The notes under the pieces: model-generated
What the model saw: only the letters and a program-made list of their open reading frames with translations
Database searches by the model: none
Told to the model about the DNA's origin: nothing
Made by a program: the position numbers and the translations under genes
Source: Lachnoclostridium phytofermentans
GTDB lineage: Bacteria; Bacillota; Clostridia; Lachnospirales; Lachnospiraceae
NCBI RefSeq assembly: GCF_000733755.1
Contig: NZ_JPOF01000003.1
Location: 722,501 to 786,500 of the forward strand
DNA: 64,000 nucleotides
Direction of reading: 5' to 3'
Shown: piece by piece, positions 16,103 through 26,446 of the stretch
Layout of the letters: each line of letters begins with the position of its first letter
Numbering within the stretch: position 1 is the first letter of the stretch

Positions 16103-19100
16103 TTATATTACTTTAATTTCCTTACCAAGAGAAAATGAATAGATTATCTTTTCCTTTACCTTTTTTTCCAGTAACTGATTCAGAGCTCGTTCATAATATC
16201 GTATTTGTTCTTGATATCGCCTTATCAGTTCTTCTTCCCCGAATTCTCCTACTGAATCTGTTTTATAATCTACTAGAACAATTCCATCCTCTTCTTCAAA
16301 ATAAACATCGATGATACCTTGTATTAAGACTAAGTCCTCACTTTCGTATTCTTCCTTAACTTCTCTAGCCGGAATACCAATCACAAATGGTTGTTCTCTA
16401 TATAAACATCCCTTTTGCCATGCAATCTGCATACGACGAGCGAGATCTGATTGAAAAAAACCGGAAAGACGATCATAATTGATACTCGTAATAGATTCTT
16501 CCTGTATAAGCCCACGATTTACTAGCTGTAAAGTAAAATCCATTAACTCAGCTTTGGTATTACTTTTTGAAAAATCGACCAACTCCAGGATTTTATGAAA
16601 CAGATTTCCACGTTCCGTCCCTCTTAGTTCTTTTTGCTCTGATAAAAATTTAGGTATCGTTGGCTCTATTAAAGCATCACTTTCCTCCTTACTTTGAGGG
16701 AAGATCTCTGTTAATTCCTCATCTACCTGTTGACTTAGCTTTTTTAGTTCACTTACTGTAGTCTTGATTGGTAACATCGCTTCTTTTTCATACGGATATC
16801 GGAAAGACAGTTTACTTAAGAGGTTATTTTCTGGTAGATTCTCACCGAATTCTCCCGAACTTTCTAGAAAATTAGTAGGGTCTAGCTCCTCTTGTTTCAT
16901 CCTAAGATCCGTCTGTTTATCATATTCATCTTCTAATAAATCATTTGGTGTGAGCATGATTACCCGAATTCTAGGGTCACTAAGAGCTACTGGCCCAACA
17001 AACGAAAAGTAATCTTTAGCCGAAGCCAGTGTTTGAAACCGTAATGGGGTTACCCCTGGTGTTGCATCTTGTCTCCATCTCACGAACAAATCATTTGCAT
17101 CGTTTGCGCTACCTATCATAATAAGCTTTTCTTTGGCTCTAGTTAACGCAACATACAAAACTCTTAATTCTTCCCCTAGGTTATCAAGTACAATATTCTT
17201 TTTAATAACCTGTTTTAATAAGGTCGGACACTTGGTTCTTAGCTGATAATCAATGCATTCCGGTCCAATTCCATAATCAGCATGAAGTACAATTTTCTCT
17301 CTTGCATCCATTGTATTAAATTGTTTTCCCATACCAGCAAGTATTACTACAGGAAATTCCAACCCTTTACTTTTGTGAATACTCATGATTTTAACTGCGT
17401 TGTCCTCTTGTGAAAGTCCACCGGCTTCACCATAATCAATTTCAAATTTTAGTAACCTTTCAATATAACGGATAAATTGAAATAGGCCATGGTAGCTACT
17501 TTCTTCAAAAGACAGGGCATGTTGAATTAGCTTAGTTAAGTTGTTTTTCCGTTGCTCTCCCCCCGGCATAGCAAAGACAAAAAGATCATAACCAGTTTCC
17601 TTAAATAACTCTAAAATTATCTCATGTACCGGAAGGTATACTGCCTTTTTTCTAAGCCGATCAAAAATAGCAAAAAACTTATTTAACTTCACTCCTACTT
17701 CTGTAGATTTTAAATCTACAGAATCCATATTCTCTATGCTATCTTGTTCACTTATCCAGTTTGCTTGCGTAATACCATCACATACTGGTTGGTCCATATC
17801 CTTTTCTTCAACCTTATAGTCTTTGGCACATTCTCTTGCAGCATCATAAACAGATAACTTCTCCGCTCCTTTGGAATGTTTCAACCTAATCATTGATAGT
17901 TGTTCCGCATTTAACCCTACAATTGGAGAATAAAGAATAGCGGTTAACGGGGCATCCTGTCTTGGATTATCAAGTATTCTTAGATAGTTTAAAACCGTTT
18001 TTACTTCCAGTGTTTGAAAATACCCTGTCTGTGTATCAGAATATGCTGGGATTCCTTCTTGCTTTAACACTTCCGTAAAGGTTTCCGACCAACCAGACAT
18101 CGTGCGTAGTAAAATTACAATGTCGCGGTAGTTGCAGCGTTCTTGTCTCTGTTCTTCTCCGCTCCTCTTAGTAACTAAGAATCCACTATCCCCATGCACT
18201 AATTGTTTAATACGCATAGCGACGGCTTTTGCTTCCAGTTCTCTCTTACTTAGTTCTATGGGATCTTCATCCAACGACATGAAATCCAATCTATCCGTGG
18301 CTTCCGATGTTGTATTTTCCTCTTCCTTTAGATTAAGAATAATTAGTTCTGTTTTTGTATCCGAAGATATGGAAGATGTATTTTCCATATCTATCTCTAT
18401 CTCTGGGAATCCTGCTCCTGGATAAAGCGAAACTTCTTTGGTATATTCAATTCCTCCTAATCCCTTTGTCATAATCTTTTCAAAGACTCCATTAATGCTA
18501 TCTAACACTTCTGCTCTGCTTCGGAAATTCTTACTTAAATCAATACGACGGTACAACCCTTCTTCTGTCGAATACCGTTCGTATTTTTCCATAAATAGTT
18601 CAGGTCTGGCCATACGGAATTTATATATACTCTGTTTCACATCGCCGACCATAAAGACATTCGGGCAGCCATTTAAATCCTTAGAGATACTGTTTAAGAT
18701 ATATTCCTGAACGTAGTTACTATCTTGATACTCATCAATCATAATCTCTTCAAATTGCTCGCTCATCTCCCTTGCAACTTTGGTAGGGACAAGTTTTCCA
18801 TCCTCTTTTGTAACTAAAATATTAAGGGCAAAATGCTCGATGTCCGAAAAATCCACAAGATTTTTCTCTTCCTTCGCAGACTCTATTCGATTTAAGAAGT
18901 CATGAGCTAACGATAGTAACACCAGCATAGGCTTACGGACTTTCATCATGTCGGAAAGCATGTCTCCCACAGGTTGAAAAAAGAAATCATCGGCGATATC
19001 AGAAAGTATCTTTTTGACCATCTGACGCAGTCCTTTTACCTCTTCTTTTCTCTCTTCTGTTGTATCTGCCCATTTTTTGGTTGATAACCTGACAAAGGAT

Positions 19101-19942
19101 ATCTGTTGAAATTCCTCTTGATATTCTTCGTATGTCTTTAAGGAAAGAAGTTTCTCTATCATTTCTTGATCTGACAGTAATGCATCGAGATAAGGTCTAG
19201 GTCCATCTGGAAAGTTTGTAATTTCAATCGCTCGTATGCATAAATCGGAAGCCTCACGAAGGAGTATCTTAACATATTGAAGAAGTTGTAACATCCAGCT
19301 AGTTTTACTTAAATCCTCCGTGCTTTCAACCATAAAGTCCTTTTCTCGCTCTTCTAACCATTCATGCGGATAAGGATAACTCTGAGAGAACTGATAGAGC
19401 TTTAATATGAAATTCTCAATTGGCTCATCTGATTTTGAGGCGGAATAACATTCCACAAATTCTAAAAAATCCTCCGAGCCTTCCTCATACTTTTCTTCCA
19501 ACAATGTAGCTAAAACATCAGATTTTAATAATGCTAGTTCTGCTTCCTCTGCAATACGAAACGAAGGATCTAAATCAATCGTATGAAAATGATTTCGAAT
19601 TACTGACAAACAAAAGCTATCAATTGTTGTAATTTGAGCATTATATAAAAGTGTCAGCTGTTTTTGTAGATGAACATTGTCTGGCTGTTCTAATACTTTC
19701 TTTTCAATCGCAGCACCGATTCGTTCTCTCATCTCTCCTGCTGCTGCCTTTGTAAATGTTACTATGAGTAACTGATCTATATTGATCGGAGAGTTTTCAG
19801 ACGTAATGCGATTGATAATTCGCTCCACCAAAACAGCAGTTTTCCCAGAGCCTGCTGCTGCAGAAACTAAGAGATTACAATCTCTGATATCAATTACCTT
19901 CTGCTGTTCCGGTGTCCAACTCATCTTTGCCAAAAAACTCAT
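16103..19942 (-). CDS. addA: ATP-dependent helicase/nuclease subunit A
   Basis: 1279 residues, normal for AddA. With AddB it resects double-strand breaks for RecA-dependent repair. UvrD-type helicase: Walker A AAAGSGKT at 28-35, IMIDEYQDSN (Walker B), VGDVKQSIYKFR, IMSIHKSKGLEFPVVIL and VLYVALTRAKEKL. The C-terminal RecB-type nuclease has GIIDVYFEEEDGIVLVDYKTD, catalytic D and K around 1210-1228. It overlaps the end of addB by about 53 bases; an alternative ATG at 19924 (MSWTPEQQ) would reduce the overlap to 35. AGAGGAGG lies against the first ATG, so the start is uncertain by six residues. Confidence 0.96.
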   Translation of the reverse strand: MSFLAKMSWTPEQQKVIDIRDCNLLVSAAAGSGKTAVLVERIINRITSENSPINIDQLLIVTFTKAAAGEMRERIGAAIEKKVLEQPDNVHLQKQLTLLYNAQITTIDSFCLSVIRNHFHTIDLDPSFRIAEEAELALLKSDVLATLLEEKYEEGSEDFLEFVECYSASKSDEPIENFILKLYQFSQSYPYPHEWLEEREKDFMVESTEDLSKTSWMLQLLQYVKILLREASDLCIRAIEITNFPDGPRPYLDALLSDQEMIEKLLSLKTYEEYQEEFQQISFVRLSTKKWADTTEERKEEVKGLRQMVKKILSDIADDFFFQPVGDMLSDMMKVRKPMLVLLSLAHDFLNRIESAKEEKNLVDFSDIEHFALNILVTKEDGKLVPTKVAREMSEQFEEIMIDEYQDSNYVQEYILNSISKDLNGCPNVFMVGDVKQSIYKFRMARPELFMEKYERYSTEEGLYRRIDLSKNFRSRAEVLDSINGVFEKIMTKGLGGIEYTKEVSLYPGAGFPEIEIDMENTSSISSDTKTELIILNLKEEENTTSEATDRLDFMSLDEDPIELSKRELEAKAVAMRIKQLVHGDSGFLVTKRSGEEQRQERCNYRDIVILLRTMSGWSETFTEVLKQEGIPAYSDTQTGYFQTLEVKTVLNYLRILDNPRQDAPLTAILYSPIVGLNAEQLSMIRLKHSKGAEKLSVYDAARECAKDYKVEEKDMDQPVCDGITQANWISEQDSIENMDSVDLKSTEVGVKLNKFFAIFDRLRKKAVYLPVHEIILELFKETGYDLFVFAMPGGEQRKNNLTKLIQHALSFEESSYHGLFQFIRYIERLLKFEIDYGEAGGLSQEDNAVKIMSIHKSKGLEFPVVILAGMGKQFNTMDAREKIVLHADYGIGPECIDYQLRTKCPTLLKQVIKKNIVLDNLGEELRVLYVALTRAKEKLIMIGSANDANDLFVRWRQDATPGVTPLRFQTLASAKDYFSFVGPVALSDPRIRVIMLTPNDLLEDEYDKQTDLRMKQEELDPTNFLESSGEFGENLPENNLLSKLSFRYPYEKEAMLPIKTTVSELKKLSQQVDEELTEIFPQSKEESDALIEPTIPKFLSEQKELRGTERGNLFHKILELVDFSKSNTKAELMDFTLQLVNRGLIQEESITSINYDRLSGFFQSDLARRMQIAWQKGCLYREQPFVIGIPAREVKEEYESEDLVLIQGIIDVYFEEEDGIVLVDYKTDSVGEFGEEELIRRYQEQIRYYERALNQLLEKKVKEKIIYSFSLGKEIKVI

Positions 19943-22900
19943 CCTCCTCTTTCATTAAACTCCATACTTCATCCTTATTTAAAGTCTTTAAATTACGATA
20001 CGAAAACCCGTTTACCCTACAGTCAAATCCACAAACAGACTGAAAAGAACAATATGCACAAGCATTTCGATTCTTCGCCTTATAAGGATTATGACGAACC
20101 TTACCGTCCATGATTTGTTCACTAAAGCGGTGCATCAAATCTTTGATATAATCCATCAAAGCATTCAGATCCTCTTCTTTTGCAATGGAAGATCTCTTGG
20201 TATAGGTTCCATCCTTCCCAGTTTCTACCGGGATTACCGTTGATTTCGTGGATGGTGCCAATTCTCCCTCTTCCCCACGAAAACTGGTATCAAGTAGCGG
20301 AACTACAGCCTTAGATGCATTTACAAGTCCATTCATAGCCAACTTCTTTTCAATATCCTCTTCGATAGAGTTTGACTTTGTAACAATTGGATCATCTAAA
20401 TTGTAGTAAAATACTCCTGCTGGATGTACCTCATGATTTGGATACTGCTCTTTCATTAACTCCATTGCAGCACTTAAGTAAACGCCAAGCTGTAATTGTA
20501 AGCCATAATACAAACTCATCAAGTCAAAGGAGGTACTACCTGACTTATAATCAATGACTTTAACATAGAGCTTGCCATCCTGTTCATATAAGTCAACACG
20601 GTCAATACGTCCCCTTAAATTTAGATATCGATCTGCATGAGAAAAATATTGCTCGTAGCTTCCAGGTTCAAATACTCCCTGTTGTAGTTGATGTGTTAAA
20701 GTCTTCGTAGTCCTCTGTAAAATTCGCTCTACCCTGGTTGCCAAATAGGCACTCCGCTTAGAGCTTTCCAGTATTCCATTACCAAAATTCTCTACTGTCT
20801 CTCTTACACATCGCTCTCCCAGTGATATTCGAATGTCATCTGGTAGTTCATTCCACGCAATCCCTAGATCCTTTAATGCTTCCCCAAACCTCTCCAATGC
20901 TTCATGAAACAAGCTTCCTATATCAGGCATAGAAATCTTATATTCCTGACGTTCCTCTAAATTTAATCCATACTGTAGAAAATGTGCAAACGCACATGCT
21001 GCATATTTTTCCATACGAGTTACACTGCCAAGCAAAGTTTCACCATAAAGTTTCCTTGCAACTTCTCTGGTTAATCCTTGTTCGTAATTTTGATAAAATA
21101 CCCCCTGCAAGACACGGTCTATCGATATCCGTCCTTTTATTTGTCCGCTCACATAGAGATGATATACTTCCTTCCAAAGTTTCGGTTGCTCCCCCTCATA
21201 GTCACGAAGGACAGATATTAGATAGCTTAATCCCTGATCCGTACCAAGTAACTCGTCTTCCCTTAATTTTCTATCTGCATCATAAATCTTTAACTCTGGA
21301 AATATTTTGCTAATCTTTCCAAGCAAATAAGAGGCTCGTATCGACTTCCCGGAAGCATCTAATTTACTGTAATAAAGATACAACTTATTCTGTGGCTTTG
21401 TTAAATTAAGATAGAGATAAAACTCTGTCAGATAAGCGGTCTGACGTTTTGTAGGAGATAATTCAATTTCATGATCTGCAAATAACTGCCGTTCTGCATC
21501 AGATAAGATACCACCACCAGGGTTTGCTTTCGGTACAATACCATCATTAACTCCTAAGAAAAATAATGCTTTAATATCTTTTAATCTAGTACGTTCGATA
21601 TCACCAACAAGAATCTGATCAATACTTGGGGGAATCAAACCAACCTTCGCTTCACGAAAACCTGTATCAAGAATATCCCTAAATTCCTTTAACGGTAAGA
21701 TATCCTCTCCTAGTAGTTCCACCATTCGGTCAAAAATCTCAAGAATCATGTGATAGATTTGCTCATACTCTTTTGCTCTTAGCTTATCTTCTTCCTCTCC
21801 ATGTTCCTTGAATTTCTTGATAAATCTATTTGTTTTTTCTTCGATATGATAAGTACATAATAGGTCATATAAAGAGAGAATACACTCCCTTACAGAGGAA
21901 TTCTTATCTGTTAATGTCTCATAAAGAGGTGTAAACACTTTTAAGATACAGCCTCTAACAAAATTAATTTTCTCTAAATCTATTTCATAATTAGTCCGGT
22001 ACTTTTTCTGCCATTCCTGTTCATAGCGGTATTTTCCTCTTATTCCAAATGCTATCACATAGTTTTCAAAAAGGTCTATCTCATCCGTTGAAAAATCCGT
22101 CAAACCGCACTTTAAGAAGCGAAAAACTGCTTCATAATCAAAATTATGAGTTACAACATCAAGTGCTGAACGCAGGAACTCCACCACAGGGTTAGCCAAA
22201 ATATTTTTCTTATGATCCACAAAACATGGAATTCCAGCAAGCTCTAACTCTCTTTTTACTATATCGCCATAAACCTCTATGGCTCCAGAGACGATAGCAA
22301 TGTCTTTATATCGGTATTGTTCTTCTCTAAGTAATCTTGTAACTTCTATTACTGCATGCCGTGCTTCTGCCATTGGATCTTTTGCAACTGTAATTGTGAC
22401 GTCTTCTTGCTCTTTCCTGTAGGGCTTATAAGGATAGCGAAAGATGTTCTTTTCTAGTGCAGAAAGTGCCATACTATTGTGAAAACGATAGGAGTATCCT
22501 CCATTTTCTTTTGCAACAAGGATTGGTTGTTTTATCTCAATCCTTTCCGTAATCGCAAGATCCGTAAGTTTTTCCATCATCTTACCACTAAGATAAAATA
22601 ATTGATGCTCCTCCTGTTTACGGTTGATCTGGCTTTCTTCCATCGTAATTGTTATCGTTACGGACTTTGCTTTTTTCATTAAGTGTGAAAGTAACTTATA
22701 TTGTGATGGTGTAAATCCCGTAAATCCATCCAGAAAAATATCACTGTCATTTACCAAGGAGGAATCCTCAATAACATCGCAAAGAAGGTCTAAGATTTCC
22801 TCTGAATTAATGTATTTGTCCCGAAGGAACTCTTCATATGCTTGATAGATTGTCATGATGTCCGTTAATTTATGATTAAGAAGTGGCTTCCCATTTGCAA

Positions 22901-23333
22901 CTTCCTTCATTCTTTGTAGTTCTTCTGAATGAATACTGTACTGAGCTAATTCTGAGATAATGGATTTCATTTCTTCAATAAATCCCTGTTTCTTTACATT
23001 AGCACCAAATAAAATTAAGTCTTTTCGCTTCTCCATCATGACTTTTTTAACAATCATGCTTTTCCCAGTATCTTCAAGAACCAAACGATCATTCCCACCC
23101 GTTTCCTCAAAAATTCGATAAGCTAAACGAAGGAAGCTAAGAATATCAATGTTATGAATTCCTTTCTTCGGATGCATCGTTACCAAGTCCTTTTGAGTTT
23201 GGAGTGTAAACTGTTCTGGCACTAATATTAGATATTTCCCTTTTGGCCCCTTTAGCGAGCTCTCTATTACATTTTTGTATAGTTGATAGGTTTTTCCTGC
23301 ACCGGAGCCGCCAATTACAAATTGTAGTGACAT
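19890..23333 (-). CDS. addB: ATP-dependent helicase/deoxyribonuclease subunit B
   Basis: 1147 residues from the ATG at 23333, which has AAAGGAGG seven bases upstream; the longer frame to 23372 lacks support. N-terminal P-loop VIGGSGAGKTYQLY, an inactive-helicase-like core, and a C-terminal nuclease with VKVIDYKSGS. The iron-sulfur staple cysteines are visible: one in YAACAFAHFL and three in NACAYCSFQSVCGFD. Works as heterodimer with AddA, encoded immediately downstream and overlapping, so the two are translationally coupled. Confidence 0.96.
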   Translation of the reverse strand: MSLQFVIGGSGAGKTYQLYKNVIESSLKGPKGKYLILVPEQFTLQTQKDLVTMHPKKGIHNIDILSFLRLAYRIFEETGGNDRLVLEDTGKSMIVKKVMMEKRKDLILFGANVKKQGFIEEMKSIISELAQYSIHSEELQRMKEVANGKPLLNHKLTDIMTIYQAYEEFLRDKYINSEEILDLLCDVIEDSSLVNDSDIFLDGFTGFTPSQYKLLSHLMKKAKSVTITITMEESQINRKQEEHQLFYLSGKMMEKLTDLAITERIEIKQPILVAKENGGYSYRFHNSMALSALEKNIFRYPYKPYRKEQEDVTITVAKDPMAEARHAVIEVTRLLREEQYRYKDIAIVSGAIEVYGDIVKRELELAGIPCFVDHKKNILANPVVEFLRSALDVVTHNFDYEAVFRFLKCGLTDFSTDEIDLFENYVIAFGIRGKYRYEQEWQKKYRTNYEIDLEKINFVRGCILKVFTPLYETLTDKNSSVRECILSLYDLLCTYHIEEKTNRFIKKFKEHGEEEDKLRAKEYEQIYHMILEIFDRMVELLGEDILPLKEFRDILDTGFREAKVGLIPPSIDQILVGDIERTRLKDIKALFFLGVNDGIVPKANPGGGILSDAERQLFADHEIELSPTKRQTAYLTEFYLYLNLTKPQNKLYLYYSKLDASGKSIRASYLLGKISKIFPELKIYDADRKLREDELLGTDQGLSYLISVLRDYEGEQPKLWKEVYHLYVSGQIKGRISIDRVLQGVFYQNYEQGLTREVARKLYGETLLGSVTRMEKYAACAFAHFLQYGLNLEERQEYKISMPDIGSLFHEALERFGEALKDLGIAWNELPDDIRISLGERCVRETVENFGNGILESSKRSAYLATRVERILQRTTKTLTHQLQQGVFEPGSYEQYFSHADRYLNLRGRIDRVDLYEQDGKLYVKVIDYKSGSTSFDLMSLYYGLQLQLGVYLSAAMELMKEQYPNHEVHPAGVFYYNLDDPIVTKSNSIEEDIEKKLAMNGLVNASKAVVPLLDTSFRGEEGELAPSTKSTVIPVETGKDGTYTKRSSIAKEEDLNALMDYIKDLMHRFSEQIMDGKVRHNPYKAKNRNACAYCSFQSVCGFDCRVNGFSYRNLKTLNKDEVWSLMKEEDEFFGKDELDTGTAEGN

Positions 23334-23491
23334 TCTCTCTCCTCCTTTCAAGTTACTTATTTGGTACATCATGATACCGATGCAATTATAAAATATTTAA
23401 TTATCTATCCATTAGGTTTCTATTTTAATCTTATCATATTTTTTCTGTTCGATTAATAAACTGTATAAAGCATAATTGGGAGGAAAAACAG

Positions 23492-23953
23492 ATGTCACAT
23501 ACAAAAATAGTTGTAATTAAACTGAAACAGATTATATATGGAGTAATTTTTGCAGTACTTGGTATTATATTACTCGTATTACTTCTGGCTTTGTTTAAAT
23601 CCGGCAAGAAGGATTCCGGGACGAATGAAGATAGCGCTAAGTATAAACCAGGCGTTTACTCTTCATTAGTTACCCTAAATGACAGTATACTTAACTTAGA
23701 AGTCGTTGTTGATAAAAATCACATCAACTCGGTTCAATTAATCAACCTGGATGAAGCAGTTACAACCTTGTACCCACTAGTAGAGCCGTCCATCATTTCC
23801 ATTGCGAAACAGCTATGTAATGATGTCGATATTGCCTCTATTCAAATCTCCGAGGATAGCAAATACACACAGACTCTCCTATTAGATGCTATAGAGCAAA
23901 CTTTGGAAAAGGCGCTTATCACACCAGTAGATCAGCAAGTAGAAACAAAATAA
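23492..23953 (+). CDS. Membrane-anchored protein with FMN-bind-like domain (weak)
   Basis: 153 residues. One membrane helix (about 13-36) after a short basic N-terminus, then an extracytoplasmic domain starting YKPGVYSSLVTL. The pattern of this domain, two strands around LNLEVVVDKNHINSVQLINL and a C-terminal VDIASIQISEDSKYTQTLLLDAIEQTL-like helix, recalls FMN_bind domains, but the flavin-accepting SGAT/TS threonine motif is not there. So it may be a degenerate, non-flavinylated relative. Family not recognised with confidence. Ribosome site GGGAGGA nine bases before the ATG; monocistronic, divergent from addB. Confidence 0.75.
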   Translation: MSHTKIVVIKLKQIIYGVIFAVLGIILLVLLLALFKSGKKDSGTNEDSAKYKPGVYSSLVTLNDSILNLEVVVDKNHINSVQLINLDEAVTTLYPLVEPSIISIAKQLCNDVDIASIQISEDSKYTQTLLLDAIEQTLEKALITPVDQQVETK

Positions 23954-24016
23954 TAACTTCCTTATCGTGCATAAATACATATGTGAGTACTTATCCTGAC
24001 TTTCTTTCCCCAAAAC

Positions 24017-24052
24017 GGGTTGTTGCAATTGTTTGCAGCAACCCATTTTTTA
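24017..24052 (+). terminator. Terminator after the small membrane protein gene
   Basis: GGGTTGTTGC / GCAGCAACCC stem, eight-base loop, then ATTTTTTATA. Confidence 0.85.
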
Positions 24053-24068
24053 TATCCTTATATTATGA

Positions 24069-26009
24069 TTATCTTGAAATACTTTCTAAGTCTTTCATCC
24101 ATAAAGAAACTGATGCATCACTTGGCATACGAAGATCACCACGTGGAGATACTGCAACGGAACCAACTTTGGGTCCATCCGGCAGACAAGAACGTTTATA
24201 CTGTTGCTGAAAATATCTACGATAGAATATCATAAGCCAACGATAAATTATTTCCTTTGAATAGTCTCCCTCGAATGCATAAACTGCAAGACGATATATT
24301 TTCGAAGGTGAAAATCCAAACCTTAATACATAATACAAAAAGAAATCATGTAACTCATATGGTCCCACCACATCCTCTGTTTTTTGAGCAATCTCACCAT
24401 CTTTTGGAGGAAGAAGTTCTGGACTTACTGGAGTATCTAAAACATCTTCTAATACCTTTTTAAGTGTATCACTCTTTGCTTCTGCTGCAAAATACGCTAC
24501 AAGATAACGTACCAGAGTCTTTGGAACAGATGCATTTACGCCATACATCGACATATGGTCCCCATTATAGGTTGCAAAGCCCAAGGCAAGCTCCGACATA
24601 TCTCCAGTACCAACAACGAACCCATTTACTTGACTTGCAATATCCATTAAAACCTGAGTACGTTCTCTCGCTTGTGAATTCTCAAACGTTAAATCATGAG
24701 TATTAATGTTATGACCAATATCTCTAAAATGAAGTTCAACTGCCTCATTAATTCTTATTTCACGTAATGTAGCGGACAGCTCCTTAACCAGCAGGATAGC
24801 ATTTTGATACGTTCGATCTGTTGTTCCAAAACAAGGCATTGTAACCGCTATGATTCCCTTTGGATCAAGCCCTAACATATCAAAAGCCCTTTTTGCTACC
24901 AAAATTGCCAGAGTAGAATCTAGGCCACCTGAGATACCAAGCACAACAGATTTTGCTCCAATATGCTGGATACGTTTTTTTAGTCCTAACGCTTGTATAT
25001 GAATAATTTCATTACAACGCTTTTCCCGTTCTTCCTTATTGGATGGTACAAATGGTGCTTTATCAATGAAACGCGTTAACTCTAACTCGAAATCATAAGT
25101 AGTATTATTTTCATCAGAGGTTGAACCATACTCTAGATAAGTATATTCTTTCTTCTCTTCCACAAGATAGGTTGAGATCCTTCTACGCTCCGAGATTAAT
25201 TTTTCAAGATCAACTTCCGAAACGATAACTCCATTCACAAAACGTTCTGACTCCGCAATTACCGTTCCATTCTCCGCTATCATATTATGCCCTGAGAATA
25301 CCAAATCTGTTGTAGATTCCCCTTCTCCGGCACTTGCATATAGATAACCACATACCAAACGTGCTGACTGATTACTCACCAATGTTTTTCGATAAATATC
25401 TTTTCCGGTAGTTTCATTACTAGCGGATAGATTTAAGATAATAGTTGCACCGGCTTCACATAACCCACCACTTGGTGGCTGTGGTACCCATAAATCTTCG
25501 CAGATTTCTATTCCTACTTTTAGATTAGGAATCTCTCTATGGCAAAAGATAAGATTGCTACCAAATGGTACTTTTTTATGATTTATTGTGACGTACTCTA
25601 CGATATCATTTCCTCTTCTAAAATGACGTGCCTCATAAAATTCAGAATAGTTTGGAATATTTCGTTTTGGTACCATTCCAAGTAATTCTCCTTGATATAG
25701 TACTGCTGCAACATTAAATAAATTACCATCCTTTAGAAAAGGTAGTCCAACGGCTATTAGTGCATCAATATCCTTACTATACTCGATTAGCTTAGTTAAC
25801 CCATCTAACGCTCCCTTTAATAAAGTGTTTTGTAAAAATAAATCTTGGCAGGTATATCCAGTAACACAGAGTTCTGGACATAAAATTACCATTGCTCCCT
25901 TTTGTCTTGCCTCTTCTATCCGATGAATTATTTCATTTACGTTATATTCACAATCAGCAACCTTAATATTCGGTGTTATAGCCGCTACTTTCACGAATCC
26001 GTGTTTCAT
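24069..26009 (-). CDS. nadE: Glutamine-dependent NAD+ synthetase
   Basis: 646 residues, the two-domain form. Converts deamido-NAD to NAD+ using glutamine. The N-terminal nitrilase-type glutaminase has its Glu-Lys-Cys triad in ILCPELCVTGY, VPKRNIPNY and VGIEICEDLWVP. The C-terminal synthetase has the ATP-pyrophosphatase loop LGISGGLDSTLAIL, then GTGDMSELALGF and TYNGDHMSMYGVN. C-terminus QQQYKRSCLPDGPKVGSVAVSPRGDLRMPSD is typical. Monocistronic. Confidence 0.96.
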   Translation of the reverse strand: MKHGFVKVAAITPNIKVADCEYNVNEIIHRIEEARQKGAMVILCPELCVTGYTCQDLFLQNTLLKGALDGLTKLIEYSKDIDALIAVGLPFLKDGNLFNVAAVLYQGELLGMVPKRNIPNYSEFYEARHFRRGNDIVEYVTINHKKVPFGSNLIFCHREIPNLKVGIEICEDLWVPQPPSGGLCEAGATIILNLSASNETTGKDIYRKTLVSNQSARLVCGYLYASAGEGESTTDLVFSGHNMIAENGTVIAESERFVNGVIVSEVDLEKLISERRRISTYLVEEKKEYTYLEYGSTSDENNTTYDFELELTRFIDKAPFVPSNKEEREKRCNEIIHIQALGLKKRIQHIGAKSVVLGISGGLDSTLAILVAKRAFDMLGLDPKGIIAVTMPCFGTTDRTYQNAILLVKELSATLREIRINEAVELHFRDIGHNINTHDLTFENSQARERTQVLMDIASQVNGFVVGTGDMSELALGFATYNGDHMSMYGVNASVPKTLVRYLVAYFAAEAKSDTLKKVLEDVLDTPVSPELLPPKDGEIAQKTEDVVGPYELHDFFLYYVLRFGFSPSKIYRLAVYAFEGDYSKEIIYRWLMIFYRRYFQQQYKRSCLPDGPKVGSVAVSPRGDLRMPSDASVSLWMKDLESISR

Positions 26010-26446
26010 TGTCTCTGTCCTTTCTTAATCCGAAACTTATCCTTATGTTATACTAAAAGCCATACATAAACTTAAGTGATATTATACCACATTCCTATTT
26101 GATTATCTATGTATTTTGCAGTCCCATTCCATTTCCTTCCTAATTTCAAATAGATACAGTGGTACAAACTAACACGTGATAACACTCTTCTTCTAAGATA
26201 TATAAAATGATATACGATATTTTACTTTGGATCCATGTTGCAAATGCTTATACAAAATCAATAATGTATACATAACTTAGATTTACAAAAGAATAAATCA
26301 TTATTATAATACAAGAAGTATCTAACTGTGTTCTAGGATGAAAATTTAGTTTTAGATACTATGTAATTATTTGATGTTATTTAGTTTTTAAGACGTGATG
26401 TAGTTTTAAGATATATCGGTTACTAACACCCCTGGGAGGATTCCTA
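26010..26446. other. Divergent intergenic region nadE / radical SAM gene
   Basis: 437 very AT-rich bases. Contains the plus-strand promoter at 26282-26310 and, in the resulting leader of about 130 bases, three imperfect copies of a TTTAGTTTTnAAGA-like sequence near 26348, 26380 and 26401. I see no ORF or known RNA. Confidence 0.5.
26282..26310 (+). promoter_or_regulatory. Predicted promoter of the radical SAM gene
   Basis: TTTACA (26282-26287), 17-base spacer, TATAAT (26305-26310). Confidence 0.65.

Noticed and set aside
18132-18425. Antisense ORFs in addA and addB
   Set aside because: Shadow frames of long, conserved coding sequence; no ribosome sites or plausible products.
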